From Streptomyces sp. NRRL F-6131 (GTDB lineage: Bacteria; Actinomycetota; Actinomycetes; Streptomycetales; Streptomycetaceae): a DNA stretch of 15,754 bases. The notes under the pieces were generated by a model, which ran no database searches, was not told the DNA's origin, and saw only the letters and a list, made by a program, of their open reading frames with translations. The stretch's first letter is position 1. Every line of letters starts with the position of its first letter. This document shows positions 1-8,415 of the stretch, piece after piece. The translations under genes and the position numbers were made by a program. The stretch spans positions 1 through 15,754 of the forward strand of contig JOHN01000110.1 of the NCBI GenBank assembly GCA_000719695.1, read 5' to 3'.

Positions 1-24
1 CCCCCGCCCCGCGCCCCGCACGGG

Positions 25-2007
25 CTACGCGCTGAGCTCCGCGTGCAGCGCGCCCAGCAGCCGCCCCGCCCGCTCGGCGACCTCCGCCGGACCGTAGTCC
101 GCGGCCCGCCGGCACCAGCCCTCCGCCTGCACCGGCTCCCCCCGGCGCAGCGCCAGCAGCGCCAGCCGCAGCGCCGCCCGCCCGTGCCCGGCGTCCGCCG
201 CCCGGGTGTACCAGAGCATCGCCTCGGCCTCGCTGTCCTGCCGGGCCAGCAGCAGCCCCAGGTTGAACGCCGCGCTGCGACTGCCCGCCTCCGCGGCCCG
301 CCGGTACCAGCTCTCCGCGATCTCCAGCGCCCCCCGCTCGGCCGCCCGCACCCCCATCCGGACCTGCGCCCGCCGGTGCCCCGCGTCCGCCGCCACCGCG
401 TACCAGTGCTCGGCCTCCGCGTCCGCGTCCCCCCGCCGGTCCAGCACCGACGCCAGCCGGAACGCGCCCTCCGCCGAACCGCCCGCCGCCGCCTGCCGGT
501 AGCGCTCCAGCGCGCCCGCCGCGTTGCCCCGCTGCTCCTGCACCACGGCCAGCTGCAGCGCCGCCTCGCCGTGCCCCTCCGCGGCGGCCCGCGCGTACCA
601 CTCCTGCGCCTGCCGCTGCTCGCCGCGCCCGGCGTGCAGCACGCCCAGGTTGAACGCGCCGTCCACGCTGCCCGCCTCGGCCGCCTTGGAGAACCACGGC
701 TCGGCGCCCGACTCGTCACCGCGCTGGAGCAGCACCACGGCCAGCGCGTTGCAGGCCTCCCGGTGCCCGGCGTACGCGGCCCGCCGGTACCACTGCTCGG
801 CCTGCTGGTCGCGGCCCGCCCCGGCGCAGAGCAGCCCCAGGTTGAACGCGCCGTTCTGGTCGCCGGCCTCCAGCGCGCTGCGGTACCAGCGCTCCGCCTC
901 GGCGGCCTCGCCGCGCGAGGCGTGCAGGGCGCCCAGCGCGTTGGCGGCGTTGCCGTCGCCCGCGCCGGCGGCCTCCTGCCACCACTCGGCGGCGGCGCCG
1001 AGGTCCCCGGAGTCGCGCAGCAGGTAGCCCAGCGCGCAGGCGGCCCGCGGCTCGCCGTTCTGGGCCGACTGCCGGTACCAGCGGGCGGCCTCGTCCAGCA
1101 GCGGCGGCTCGCCCCCGGAGCGGTCCTCCAGCAGCACGCCCAGGCGCAGCGCGGCGCGGGCGTGGCTGCGGGCGGCCGCGATCCGGTACCAGGCCTCGGC
1201 GGTCTCCTTGTCCCCCGCGGCCTCGCGCATCCGGGCCAGCCGGTAGGCGGCCTCCCGGTGCCCGGCATCCGCGGACACCTTGAACCAGCGCTCGGCGCGC
1301 ACGTCCCGGCGGTGCTCCATGAGGTCGCCGAGCGCGTACGCGCCCAGCGGGTGACCGTGGTCGGCGGCGAAGTGCAGCCAGTACTCGGCCGCCTCCTCCT
1401 CGCCCTGGTCGCGCAGCTGCAGGCCGAGCGCGTGCGCGGCCGGGGCGCTGCCGGCCACCGCCGCCTGCCGCCACCACTGGGCGGCCTCGGCCCGGTGACC
1501 CCGCTGGTGCAGCAGCACGCCCAGGTTGTTGGCGGCCGCGCGCAGCCCCGCGGCGGCGGCGGCGCGCAGGTACGGTTCGGCGTCCGCCAGGTCGCCGCGG
1601 CGCAGCAGCAGGGTGCCCAGCCGGGCCGCCGCGTCCGGGTCGCCGTCGTCGGCGGCGCGCCGGTGCCGGGCCTCCAGGGCGGCCTGCTCGCGGGCGGCGA
1701 GCGCGGTCTCGAAGCTCGCCGCGTCGAAGCCGGGGTCGCCCTCCACGTCCGGGCCGGGCGCGCCGTCGGGTCCGGCGTGGACGCCGCCCCGGTCGCCGCC
1801 GAGCGCGGCGGCGAGACCGCCGGCGGGGACGTGCACCAGGGAGTCCGGGCCGTAGCCGCCCGCGGGCCGGCGCTCGGCCAGGCCGCTGGTGCGCTGGGCG
1901 GGCAGGGCGCCGGGCCGCCGTTCGGGGCTCTCCGACCAGGCTTCGGTGTCCGCCTCGGTGGTCGCCGCCGGCCTCGCTCCCGTCCCGTTCTTGCCGATCA
2001 GCCTCAT
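25..2007 (-). CDS. Sel1-like / tetratricopeptide repeat protein
   Basis: A 660-aa protein built almost entirely of Sel1-type TPR repeats. From about residue 112 to the C-terminus there are roughly 16-17 units of about 35 residues, each with the pattern A..G...AA..LG.LL..RG....A..WY..AA. Such solenoids bind partner proteins and have no catalytic role of their own; the partner here is unknown. The first ~110 residues are low complexity (Gly/Pro/Ala/Arg-rich) and probably disordered. There is no signal peptide or membrane segment, so it is probably cytoplasmic. The start is taken at ATG 2005-2007 (protein begins MRLIGKNGTG) because a purine-rich GGGGGAGCGGGAG stretch lies just upstream; the frame stays open 20 codons further up, but without a better ribosome site. 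It lies downstream of the tRNA terminator, so it is probably transcribed separately. Family is certain, function is not. Confidence 0.88.
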   Translation of the reverse strand: MRLIGKNGTGARPAATTEADTEAWSESPERRPGALPAQRTSGLAERRPAGGYGPDSLVHVPAGGLAAALGGDRGGVHAGPDGAPGPDVEGDPGFDAASFETALAAREQAALEARHRRAADDGDPDAAARLGTLLLRRGDLADAEPYLRAAAAAGLRAAANNLGVLLHQRGHRAEAAQWWRQAAVAGSAPAAHALGLQLRDQGEEEAAEYWLHFAADHGHPLGAYALGDLMEHRRDVRAERWFKVSADAGHREAAYRLARMREAAGDKETAEAWYRIAAARSHARAALRLGVLLEDRSGGEPPLLDEAARWYRQSAQNGEPRAACALGYLLRDSGDLGAAAEWWQEAAGAGDGNAANALGALHASRGEAAEAERWYRSALEAGDQNGAFNLGLLCAGAGRDQQAEQWYRRAAYAGHREACNALAVVLLQRGDESGAEPWFSKAAEAGSVDGAFNLGVLHAGRGEQRQAQEWYARAAAEGHGEAALQLAVVQEQRGNAAGALERYRQAAAGGSAEGAFRLASVLDRRGDADAEAEHWYAVAADAGHRRAQVRMGVRAAERGALEIAESWYRRAAEAGSRSAAFNLGLLLARQDSEAEAMLWYTRAADAGHGRAALRLALLALRRGEPVQAEGWCRRAADYGPAEVAERAGRLLGALHAELSA

Positions 2008-2319
2008 GCCGACTCCCGCTCCCCCAGAGTGTCGCGGCGTCGTCCTCCGGCCCTGGGCCGGGGGCACTCCACGGGGGCCGCACCGACCCGACGGCCGGTC
2101 AGCAGCCGTGCAACGTCCCCCATGTGTCCCATCGTCGCATCACCCGCAACCCGCGTACACCTGCCCCGGCCGATTTCGGCGGGGCGGACCCGAAGCGACG
2201 AGATTGCTTCGGCGCTTTGTCGATTTCCCGACACTTGCCCCTCACAAACCCCGCTGCCGTCGTCCTTGGCGACGCTCGATGGTACCGGAGCGTTCCCGGC
2301 CACCCGTGCGGACAAACGC
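2008..2319. other. Gene-free leader region of the Sel1/TPR gene
   Basis: I see no convincing gene here. A minus-strand open frame of about 100 codons exists, but it has no recognisable domain and overlaps the start of the TPR gene. The region is less GC-rich than its surroundings around 2190-2290 and presumably holds the promoter of the TPR gene. One inverted repeat is visible, CCGAAGC (2190-2196) and GCTTCGG (2206-2212) with a 9-nt spacer, which could be an operator or a small leader hairpin. No good -35/-10 pair was found. Confidence 0.4.
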
Positions 2320-2353
2320 CGAAGGCCCGGAGGACGAGTCCTCCGGGCCTTCG
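2320..2353 (-). terminator. Intrinsic terminator downstream of tRNA-fMet
   Basis: A perfect 16-bp inverted repeat, CGAAGGCCCGGAGGAC (2320-2335) with GTCCTCCGGGCCTTCG (2338-2353); sterically the loop would be about 4 nt. It begins 12 nt past the 3' end of the tRNA on the minus strand. The following minus-strand bases (GGCGTTTGTC) carry only a weak T-run, as is common in high-GC actinomycetes. It should end the tRNA transcript and any read-through from the UPF0182 gene, and insulate the TPR gene. Confidence 0.85.
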
Positions 2354-2364
2354 GTGCTACTGAG

Positions 2365-2438
2365 TAGCGGGGACAGGATTTGAACCTGCGACCTCTGGGT
2401 TATGAGCCCAGCGAGCTACCGAGCTGCTCCACCCCGCG
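2365..2438 (-). tRNA. Initiator tRNA-Met (CAT anticodon)
   Basis: A 74-nt cloverleaf without an encoded CCA (the next bases read CTC). On the minus strand it begins CGCGGGGTGGAGC. D-stem GAGC/GCTC, anticodon stem CTGGG/CCCAG with loop CTCATAA (anticodon at 2402-2404), T-arm GCAGG-TTCAAAT-CCTGT, acceptor GCGGGG/CCCCGC, discriminator A. Three initiator hallmarks are visible: an unpaired position 1-72 (C1 opposite T72), three consecutive G-C pairs in the anticodon stem, and a purine-pyrimidine 11-24 pair (A-T). It is therefore the formyl-methionyl initiator rather than an elongator. It is followed by a strong terminator. Unusually, its first 23 nt also encode the end of the upstream UPF0182 protein on the same strand, and no clear promoter is seen directly upstream. 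Confidence 0.96.
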
Positions 2439-5409
2439 GCGCGGGAGTCCCCGACGGCGCGGGAGTCCCCGACGGCGCGGGAGTCCCCGACGGCGTCGCC
2501 GCCGGGACGCCCGCCTTCTGCTGCGCCGCCGCCAGCTCCTTGGCGGCCTCGCTCTGCGCCTTCTGCGCCTGGCCCAGGGCCACCCAGTCGCCGGCCTTGG
2601 CGGCGGCGTCCGCGTCGGTCTGCGCCTTCAGCACGTCCCCGATCGCCTTCTGCAGCTCGGGCGTGAGGGTGACCCCCGGCGTCGGCGTGGTCGGGGTGGT
2701 GGGGGTCGTCGGCGTGGTGGGCGTGGTCGGCGTGGTGCCGGGCGCCGTCGGCGTGACCGGCGCACCGGTCACCGCGCCACCGAGCACCTTGGCCAGCGCC
2801 TTCTCCAGGTTGTCCTCCACCGCGACGACGGCGTTCTCGTTCCCGTACGTCGCCAGCACCTTCTTCAGCACCGGCACCTTGGCGCTGCGGCCGATGAGGT
2901 AGACCGGCTCGACGTTCAGCAGGCCGCCGCCGACCGGCAGGGTCAGCAGGTTGCCGTACTCGATGTCGGAGTCGGTGCCGGTCTTCAGCAGGGTGAGCTG
3001 GTTGGCGACCAGCGGGTCCGAGTTGAACTTCGCCTGCACCTGCTTGGGGCCGAGCGCCCCCGCACCGGTCGGGATCTTGGCGATCCGGATCTTCCCGTAG
3101 TCCGGGCCCGGGTCGGCGCTGACCGACATGAACGCGGCCAGGTTGTCCCGACCCTGCGGCGCGAAGGTGGTGGTCAGCGAGAACGTCGCCGCCTGCGCGT
3201 CCGGCATCCGCACCGTCAGGTAGTACGGCGGCTGGACCTCGTTGGAGTTGGTCGTCGGGTCGGTCGGCACCTGCCAGATGTCCGTGCCGTTGAAGAACCC
3301 GCCCGCGTCGGTCATGTGGTACTCGGCGAGCAGGTCGCGCTGCACCTTGAACATGTCCTGCGGGTAGCGCAGGTGCGGCTTCAGCGACTCCGGGATGTCC
3401 GTCTTCGCCTTCACCGTGCCCGGGAACGCCTTCATCCAGGTCTTCAGCACCGGGTCGGCCTCGTCCCACTGGTAGAGCGTCACCTCGCCGGTGTACGCGT
3501 CCACGGTGGCCTTGACCGAGTTGCGGATGTAGTTGACCTGGTTCGCGGCGGTCAGCAGCTCACCGCGCTGGTTGGTCAGCGAGTCCTTGGTGACGTCGCC
3601 CAGCGTCGTCTTCGACGAGAACGGGTAGCCGTCCGAGGTGGTGTAGCCGTCCAGCACCCACACCACGCGGCCGTCCTCCACCACCGGGTACGGGTCGGCG
3701 TCGATCGACAGCCACGGGGCGACCTTCTCGACGCGCTCCTTCGGGGTGCGGTCGTAGATGATCTTCGCGCCGTCCCGGATCGCGCTGGAGTAGAGGATCT
3801 GCGGCTCGGCGAACTTCACCGCGTACGCGGCGCGGGTCAGCGGGTTGCCCAGCCCGACACCGCTGTCACCGTCGTAGGAGAAGTGCACCGGGGTGCCGTT
3901 CTCCGCGGTGTAGTCGATGTCCTGGTAGCCGCCGCCGACGATCGAGTACGAGGACGTCTTCTCGCCGTAGTAGATCCGCTGCTGGTAGTCGCCGAACGCG
4001 CCCTTGGTCGGCAGCGCCGACTCGGTGTAGACCGGGTTGCCGTTGGCGTCCACCTGGTTGCCCTTGGCCGCGATCACGCCGTAGCCGTGGGTGTAGTTGA
4101 AGTGGTCGTTGATCCAGTTCCGCTGGATGCCGTTGAGGTCCAGCTCGCGCACACCGAGCACGGTGTCCTGCGCGCCGTACCGGTCGACGTCCAGCGACTT
4201 CGGGAAGGCGTAGTACTTGCGCAGCGCCTCGTTCTGCTGGAACGTCGGGCCGACCACGTTCGGGTCCAGCAGGCGGATGTCCGTGATGGTCTGGGCGTCC
4301 GGCTTCAGTGCGTCCGCGCTCGTCGCGTTCGCCGGCTCGTACTGGGTGACCTGGCTGTCCGCGATCCCGTACGCCTGGCGCGTCGCGTCGATGTTCTTCT
4401 GGATGTACGGCGTCTCCTTGGCCTGCTCGTTCGGCTTGACCTGGAACTGCTGCACGATCGCCGGGTACACCCCGCCGATCAGCACCGCCGACAGCACCAT
4501 CAGGCCCAGGCCGATCAGGGCCGGCGCCCAGGTGCGGCGCACCGGGGTCAGGAAGAACAGCACCGCGCAGATCACCGCGACGAAGAACAGGATCGTCTTC
4601 GCCGGCAGGAACGCGTTCGCGTCCACGTAGCGCAGGCCCGTCCAGCCGCTGACGCCCTTGTACGAGCCGGTCTTCACCGCCAGCGCGTACCGGTCCAGCC
4701 AGTAGGCCAGCGCCTTCAGCAGCACGAACACGCCCAGCAGCACCGCCAGGTGCCCCTGCGCGCCCGTGCTCGCCCGCCGGCCAGGTCCCTGCAGCCGCAG
4801 CCCCCCGTACAGGTAGTGCACCAGCGCGGAGGTCAGCAGCGAGACGATCACCGCGCTGAACGCGAAGCCCAGCAGGAACTCGTAGAACGGCAGGTCGAAG
4901 GCGTAGAACGAGACGTCCATGCCGAACTGCGGGTCCTTCTCGCCGAAGGACGTGCCGTTCGTCCACAGCAGCCAGGTCCGCCACTGGCCCGAGGCCGCGG
5001 CGCCCGCCACCAGCCCGATCACCAGCGACACGCCGAGCAGCGCCCAGCGCTTGAACGGCGCCAGGCCCGAGCGGTACCGGTCGAGGCTCTGCTGCTCCAC
5101 CGACATCGCCGACAGCGGCGGCCGCAGCCGGTGCGCCAGCCACACGTTGAAGCCGACGATCACCGCCATCAACAGGCCGAACACCGCGAACAGGCCGATC
5201 TTCGTCCACAGCTGGGTGGTGAACACCGAGGAGTAGTGGACGGACCTGAACCAGAGCCAGTCCGTCCAGAACCCGGCGAACATGACGAAGAGCAGGAAGA
5301 GCACCGCGAGTACGCCCAGGGTCAGCAGGAGCACCCGCGCCCGCCGGGAGGGCGGGCCTACTCTGCGCCGGAACCCCGGCCCTGAGCGTTCCGGCATCTG
5401 GAAGACCAC
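2416..5409 (-). CDS. UPF0182 family integral membrane protein
   Basis: A 997-aa protein of the UPF0182 (COG1615) family, whose function is unknown. About seven hydrophobic helices occupy the first third (roughly residues 25-47, 68-92, 121-141, 175-201, 219-238, 270-288 and 295-317), with the conserved block [20 protein letters not shown] after the first. A large domain of ~600 residues follows, probably extracytoplasmic. Then come a (TTP)n-rich linker, an Ala/Gln-rich helical segment and three GTPAPS repeats. Start: GTG at 5409 (V-V-F-Q-M-P-E-R), because GAGGTG lies 5 nt upstream; ATG at 5397 is the alternative. The stop codon (TAG, 2416-2418) falls in the D-arm of the initiator tRNA, so the last residues (PRGGAAR) are encoded by tRNA sequence. 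It is divergent from the PPA1309 gene. Confidence 0.95.
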   Translation of the reverse strand: MVFQMPERSGPGFRRRVGPPSRRARVLLLTLGVLAVLFLLFVMFAGFWTDWLWFRSVHYSSVFTTQLWTKIGLFAVFGLLMAVIVGFNVWLAHRLRPPLSAMSVEQQSLDRYRSGLAPFKRWALLGVSLVIGLVAGAAASGQWRTWLLWTNGTSFGEKDPQFGMDVSFYAFDLPFYEFLLGFAFSAVIVSLLTSALVHYLYGGLRLQGPGRRASTGAQGHLAVLLGVFVLLKALAYWLDRYALAVKTGSYKGVSGWTGLRYVDANAFLPAKTILFFVAVICAVLFFLTPVRRTWAPALIGLGLMVLSAVLIGGVYPAIVQQFQVKPNEQAKETPYIQKNIDATRQAYGIADSQVTQYEPANATSADALKPDAQTITDIRLLDPNVVGPTFQQNEALRKYYAFPKSLDVDRYGAQDTVLGVRELDLNGIQRNWINDHFNYTHGYGVIAAKGNQVDANGNPVYTESALPTKGAFGDYQQRIYYGEKTSSYSIVGGGYQDIDYTAENGTPVHFSYDGDSGVGLGNPLTRAAYAVKFAEPQILYSSAIRDGAKIIYDRTPKERVEKVAPWLSIDADPYPVVEDGRVVWVLDGYTTSDGYPFSSKTTLGDVTKDSLTNQRGELLTAANQVNYIRNSVKATVDAYTGEVTLYQWDEADPVLKTWMKAFPGTVKAKTDIPESLKPHLRYPQDMFKVQRDLLAEYHMTDAGGFFNGTDIWQVPTDPTTNSNEVQPPYYLTVRMPDAQAATFSLTTTFAPQGRDNLAAFMSVSADPGPDYGKIRIAKIPTGAGALGPKQVQAKFNSDPLVANQLTLLKTGTDSDIEYGNLLTLPVGGGLLNVEPVYLIGRSAKVPVLKKVLATYGNENAVVAVEDNLEKALAKVLGGAVTGAPVTPTAPGTTPTTPTTPTTPTTPTTPTPGVTLTPELQKAIGDVLKAQTDADAAAKAGDWVALGQAQKAQSEAAKELAAAQQKAGVPAATPSGTPAPSGTPAPSGTPAPRGGAAR
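2438..2495 (-). repeat. 18-bp tandem repeat abutting the tRNA 5' end
   Basis: Three exact copies of GGCGCGGGAGTCCCCGAC (forward strand; 2438-2455, 2456-2473, 2474-2491) plus four bases of a fourth. In the UPF0182 reading frame each copy encodes a GTPAPS hexapeptide. The block begins exactly at nucleotide 1 of the tRNA. Perfect identity between copies suggests recent expansion or ongoing slippage. Confidence 0.9.
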
Positions 5410-5455
5410 GGTGGCACCTCGGCTGTGTCGTCTGGAGTCGGTCGGTCGTCAGTGC

Positions 5456-5483
5456 AACTTAACCAGTCTTTGGTCGAGTTCCC
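5456..5483 (-). promoter_or_regulatory. Possible ECF-sigma-type promoter for the UPF0182 gene
   Basis: On the minus strand GGGAAC (forward 5478-5483) is separated by 19 nt from GTT (forward 5456-5458). This resembles the GGGAAT/C-N18/19-GTT pattern of Streptomyces SigR-type promoters. Transcription would start near 5448, giving a leader of about 40 nt that includes the GAGGTG ribosome site. It is a motif match only; chance occurrence is quite possible. Confidence 0.3.
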
Positions 5484-5499
5484 ACCGTTAGCAGACGGT
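5484..5499. promoter_or_regulatory. Inverted repeat in the UPF0182/PPA1309 divergent region
   Basis: ACCGT (5484-5488), 6-nt spacer, ACGGT (5495-5499). It sits in the least GC-rich part of the 232-bp divergent intergenic region, next to the possible UPF0182 promoter, so it could be a regulator site. Five-base arms are short and may be chance. The rest of the region (about 5510-5630) is plain GC-rich sequence with no gene. Confidence 0.25.
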
Positions 5500-5641
5500 T
5501 ACGACAACCCGCACCGCCCCGGGCGCCTCCGCCGGGCCCCTGCCGGGTCCGCGCCCCGGCTCCGCGCCCCCGCCCGACGGTGCCGTCCCGCCCGCGGCCG
5601 CGGCGCGGCGCGCGGCCCGTCCGGCGTGTGAGGATTGAGGC

Positions 5642-6205
5642 ATGTCCGATGGATCCAACCTCCCCGACGACGTCTCCACCCTCCCGGCCGGCAGCCCGCT
5701 GACCCGGGCCGCCCTGGAGATCGACGAGTACGCCGCCACCCTCGGCTGGGACCTCCCGGCCCGCCTCTTCGCCCTGGTCGACAGCGCCGCCCTGCGCAAG
5801 GCCGACCCCCGCATCGCCCGGCAGCTCGGCCTCGCCGACAGCACCGAGCCCGGCCTCACCCCGGTCGAGCAGGACGAACTGCCCGCCGGCATGGAGCTGG
5901 ACAAGTTCCTCGGCACGATCGCCTGGCCCGACGCGGTGGCCGGCTGCGCGCTGGTCGTCGAGCGGCTGATGCTGCCGCCGGGTGCCGAGCAGTCCCGCCC
6001 GCGCAACGCGAGCGACGCCCAGCTCGCCGAGTGGGTGGCCCACCACCCCAAGCGCGAGGAGGTGCGGATCACCGCCGCGGTGCTGCGCGACGGCAGCAAG
6101 GAGATCGCGCTGCGGCTGCGCTCCAAGGACACCGCGCGCGAGGTGCTCACCGGCCCCGACCTGGTGCCGGGCCTGACCGAGGCGCTGCTGGCGACCTTCG
6201 CCTGA
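5642..6205 (+). CDS. PPA1309-family conserved actinobacterial protein
   Basis: A 187-aa soluble protein that I recognise as the actinobacterial PPA1309 family, which has no established function. There is no signal peptide, membrane helix or catalytic motif that I can name. Sequence landmarks are RAALEIDEYAATLGWD near the N-terminus, LDKFLGTIAWPDAVAGCALV in the middle, and a C-terminal half with DGSKEIALRLRSKDTAREVL. The ATG start is preceded by AGGA (5631-5634) at 7 nt. It is divergent from the UPF0182 gene and convergent with ylbL, so it is probably monocistronic and ends at the hairpin at 6231-6254. Family assignment is from recalled family sequences, not a search. Confidence 0.8.
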   Translation: MSDGSNLPDDVSTLPAGSPLTRAALEIDEYAATLGWDLPARLFALVDSAALRKADPRIARQLGLADSTEPGLTPVEQDELPAGMELDKFLGTIAWPDAVAGCALVVERLMLPPGAEQSRPRNASDAQLAEWVAHHPKREEVRITAAVLRDGSKEIALRLRSKDTAREVLTGPDLVPGLTEALLATFA

Positions 6206-6230
6206 CGGCCCCGCCGGGGACCGTCACCCG

Positions 6231-6254
6231 GGTCCGGTCCTGCGGGACCGGACC
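6231..6254 (+). terminator. Hairpin terminator after the PPA1309 gene
   Basis: GGTCCGGTCC (6231-6240), 4-nt loop, GGACCGGACC (6245-6254), 25 nt after the PPA1309 stop codon. A 10-bp perfect GC stem without a T-tract, typical for this type of genome. It lies between two convergent genes and could serve both. Confidence 0.65.
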
Positions 6255-6281
6255 TGCCGGATCGGCCCCTGCCTGACCCGA

Positions 6282-6311
6282 CCTGCCGGACCTGCCGGAC
6301 CTGCCGGACCT
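6282..6311. repeat. 9-bp tandem repeat CCTGCCGGA
   Basis: Three exact units (6282-6290, 6291-6299, 6300-6308) plus CCT, ending within the ylbL stop codon; an isolated further copy lies at 6252-6260. It is in the convergent intergenic space and looks like simple slippage. Confidence 0.8.
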
Positions 6312-7386
6312 ACGCGGTGCAGGACGGCAGTGCGGCGCTCTGCCCGGAGCGGATCTGCTCCAGCGCCTTCAGCGCTCCGTCCAGCGTCTCCACCTTGACC
6401 AGGCGCAGCCCGGACGGGGTGTTCTTGGCGGCCTCGGCGCAGTTCGCCGCCGGGGCGAGGAAGAACTCGGCGCCGGCGTCCCGGGCGGCGATCAGCTTCA
6501 TCGAGATGCCGCCGATCGGGCCGACCGTGCCCGCGTCGTCGATGGTGCCGGTGCCGGCCACGAACCGCCCCGCGGTCAGGTCGCCGGGGGTCAGCTTGTC
6601 GATGATGCCGAGCGAGAACATCAGGCCCGCGCTGGGACCGCCGACGTCCTGCAGCCCGATGTCGATCCGGAACGGGTAGGTGTGCTTGAGGCCCGGGCGG
6701 ATGCCGACCATCGCGGCGCCGGTGTCCGGGGACTTCACGGTCGGCACGGTGATGTCGGTGCGCACCCCGGGCTCGGACGAGCCCTCCTTGACCCGCGGCA
6801 CCACGGTGAACACCGCGGACTCGCCGGGCTGGTGCCGGGTGACCGCCTTGGCGACCGCGTCCGCGTCCGCCACCGGGGTGCCGTCGACCGCGACGATCTG
6901 GTCCCCGGCGTGCAGCCGTCCCTCCGCCGGGGCGCCCGCGGTGACGGTCTGGACGATCAGCTCGCTGCCCATCGGGATGCCGAGCTGGCTCAGCGCGGCG
7001 GTCCGGGCGTGGTCCTCGGAGAGCGCGAACTCCTCGGCGTTCTGCCGCTTGGCGTCGGCGTCGCTCTGGCCCTTCGGGTACACGTTGTCGTGCGGCACCA
7101 CCAGCACGTCGTCCCGCAGCCAGCCGATCACCGCGTTGACCAGGCTCGGCTCGTACTTGGCGCCGGTGACCTGGACGGTGGTCATGTTGAGGTGCCCGCT
7201 CGCCGGGTACGACTCGTGGCCGGTGACGGTGATCACCGGCGTGCCCGTCTTCTCCTGCACCCCGAGCGTGTTGTACGTCGGGCCCGGGCTCATCTCGGTG
7301 TACGGCACCTTCATCAGCACCGAGGCACAGAGCAGCGCTATGAGCAGCAGGGTGGCGGCGAGCATCGTCGCAGAGCGGCGTGGCAT
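6310..7386 (-). CDS. YlbL-type PDZ / Lon (S16) membrane serine protease
   Basis: A 358-aa protein. Residues ~7-25 form one N-terminal membrane helix (ATMLAATLLLIALLCASVL); a PDZ domain spans roughly 136-198 (GSELIVQTVTAGAPAEGRLHAGDQIVAVDG region); a Lon-type S16 protease domain fills the C-terminal third. The catalytic dyad is visible: Ser252 in GGPSAG and Lys297 in GGISMKLIAARDAG. The family is anchored with the protease outside the membrane and handles envelope or secreted substrates (known for YlbL of Bacillus). Start ATG 7384-7386 (MPRRSAT) is chosen because the helix follows at once. GAGG lies only 1 nt before it, while a TACTGT hexamer sits 6 nt upstream, so the transcript may be leaderless. 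It is the last gene of a minus-strand run. Confidence 0.92.
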   Translation of the reverse strand: MPRRSATMLAATLLLIALLCASVLMKVPYTEMSPGPTYNTLGVQEKTGTPVITVTGHESYPASGHLNMTTVQVTGAKYEPSLVNAVIGWLRDDVLVVPHDNVYPKGQSDADAKRQNAEEFALSEDHARTAALSQLGIPMGSELIVQTVTAGAPAEGRLHAGDQIVAVDGTPVADADAVAKAVTRHQPGESAVFTVVPRVKEGSSEPGVRTDITVPTVKSPDTGAAMVGIRPGLKHTYPFRIDIGLQDVGGPSAGLMFSLGIIDKLTPGDLTAGRFVAGTGTIDDAGTVGPIGGISMKLIAARDAGAEFFLAPAANCAEAAKNTPSGLRLVKVETLDGALKALEQIRSGQSAALPSCTA

Positions 7387-7519
7387 GCCTCGACAGTACG
7401 GGACGCGGCTGACGGCGCGCCCGGCGGGCCACCCGCCGGACACCGCCTGCCCCGACACCCGGACGCCCCGGGCGTGCCGGGCCCCGGCCCGGCCCCGATC
7501 CCTTTCCCGGCCCCGGGCT

Positions 7520-7542
7520 CGGCGGGCCGCCGGGGCCCGCCG
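7520..7542 (-). terminator. Hairpin downstream of the small membrane protein gene
   Basis: CGGCGGGCC (7520-7528), 5-nt loop, GGCCCGCCG (7534-7542), 8 nt past the stop codon of the 62-aa gene on the minus strand. Probably a terminator or attenuator between that gene and ylbL. The surrounding 7387-7549 gap is extremely GC-rich, so other foldings are possible. Confidence 0.45.
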
Positions 7543-7549
7543 GCCGGGG

Positions 7550-7738
7550 TCAGCGGCCGGAGCCCTCCTGCGGCGCGCCGCCGGTGGTGGTGCGTTCCAT
7601 CGCGGCCATGAACCGCTGGTGCTCGGCCAGCGAGGCCGGGTCCCCCGTCGCCCTCGGGGCCCGCTGGGCCCAACCCGCCCACACGGCGGCGAGCACCGCG
7701 GCGACGCAGGGAATGATCAACCAGGCGAGCGCAGCCAT
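7550..7738 (-). CDS. Small single-pass membrane protein, conserved hypothetical
   Basis: A 62-aa protein starting MAALAWLIIP. Residues ~3-24 form one hydrophobic helix (LAWLIIPCVAAVLAAVWAGW), followed by an RAPRA basic stretch and a ~35-residue polar tail containing SLAEHQRFMAAMER, which could form an amphipathic helix. The basic residues after the helix suggest a cytoplasmic C-terminus. The ATG has GGGAG about 7 nt upstream. It lies between moaE (184-bp gap) and ylbL (163-bp gap) on the same strand. Function unknown. Good start context, a clean membrane helix and an open frame fitting the gap support a real gene. Confidence 0.7.
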   Translation of the reverse strand: MAALAWLIIPCVAAVLAAVWAGWAQRAPRATGDPASLAEHQRFMAAMERTTTGGAPQEGSGR

Positions 7739-7922
7739 CTCAGTACTCCCAGCTCGTCGTGTCTATGAGCAGATTAACCATTCCGGCGGACAACGCTGCG
7801 GGCGCCGTCCGGGTTACGGCACGGCCGATCGGCTCACTGCCAGGGAGTATCCGGCGCAGCGGCCCACACCCGTTCGAGTGAGCGACCGGCGCGCCTGCGC
7901 GTCACGGGGGTCCGACGGGTGC

Positions 7923-8363
7923 TCAGCAGCTCCCGGCGCCCACCCACTCCTCCTCGCCGTCGGCGAAGACCTGGTGCTTCCAGATCGGCACCTCGTGCTT
8001 GAGGTCGTCGATCAGCCGGCGGGCGGCGGCGAACGCCTCGCCCCGGTGCGCGCAGGAGACGGCGACGATCACGGCCTTGTCGGTGATCCCCAGCCGGCCC
8101 ACCCGGTGCACCGCGGCCAGCGCCCGGACCGGGAAGTCGGCGACGACCTTCTCGGCGATCCGGCGCATCTCCTGCTCCGCCGTCGGGTGGCAGCTGTACT
8201 CCAGCGCCGTGACGTGCTTGCCGCCGTCGTGGTCGCGGACCGTCCCGACGAAGACGGTCGTCCCGCCGGCACCGTCGTCCCCCACCGCCTCGTACACCTC
8301 GTCGAGGGAGAGCGGGGTCTCGCGGATCGCGAGCAGACGGATCGGGTCGTGGTTCTCGGACAT
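7923..8363 (-). CDS. moaE: Molybdopterin synthase catalytic subunit MoaE
   Basis: A 146-aa protein, the usual length for MoaE, which transfers sulfur from MoaD thiocarboxylate to precursor Z (cPMP) to make molybdopterin in the cytoplasm. Family signatures are visible: FVGTVRDHDGGKHVTALEYSCHPTAE near residue 38, VHRVGRLGITDKAVIVAVSCAHRGEAF near 85-111, and a C-terminal DDLKHEVPIWKHQ carrying the two conserved lysines (Lys122 and Lys129) expected at the active site. The start ATG 8361-8363 (MSENHDPIRL) matches family length; its ribosome site (TGGGGG) is weak. A second ATG 18 nt upstream is less likely. No moaD or other molybdenum-cofactor gene is in the window, so the partner must be encoded elsewhere. 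Confidence 0.96.
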   Translation of the reverse strand: MSENHDPIRLLAIRETPLSLDEVYEAVGDDGAGGTTVFVGTVRDHDGGKHVTALEYSCHPTAEQEMRRIAEKVVADFPVRALAAVHRVGRLGITDKAVIVAVSCAHRGEAFAAARRLIDDLKHEVPIWKHQVFADGEEEWVGAGSC

Positions 8364-8415
8364 GCCCCCATGATTGCCCATGCCGGGCGGCCCGGGGCAA
8401 GTCCCTTCCGCATCA

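Noticed and set aside
2004..2315. Minus-strand ~103-codon frame before the TPR gene
   Set aside because: No domain, overlaps the TPR start in another frame, and lies immediately after a terminator; better read as leader or promoter DNA.
43..2367. Plus-strand open frame of over 700 codons opposite the TPR gene
   Set aside because: It is the antisense shadow of GC-biased coding sequence: Arg/Pro/Ala-rich, no domain, and it runs into the tRNA region.
2380..5385. Plus-strand open frame of about 1000 codons opposite UPF0182
   Set aside because: Low-complexity Arg/Val/Leu shadow without any family pattern; the minus strand carries a clearly recognisable UPF0182 protein.
6282..6311. CRISPR-like short repeats
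   Set aside because: Units are 9 bp, directly adjacent and without spacers: simple tandem repeat. No cas genes are present. The same holds for the repeats at 2438, 12129 and 15541.
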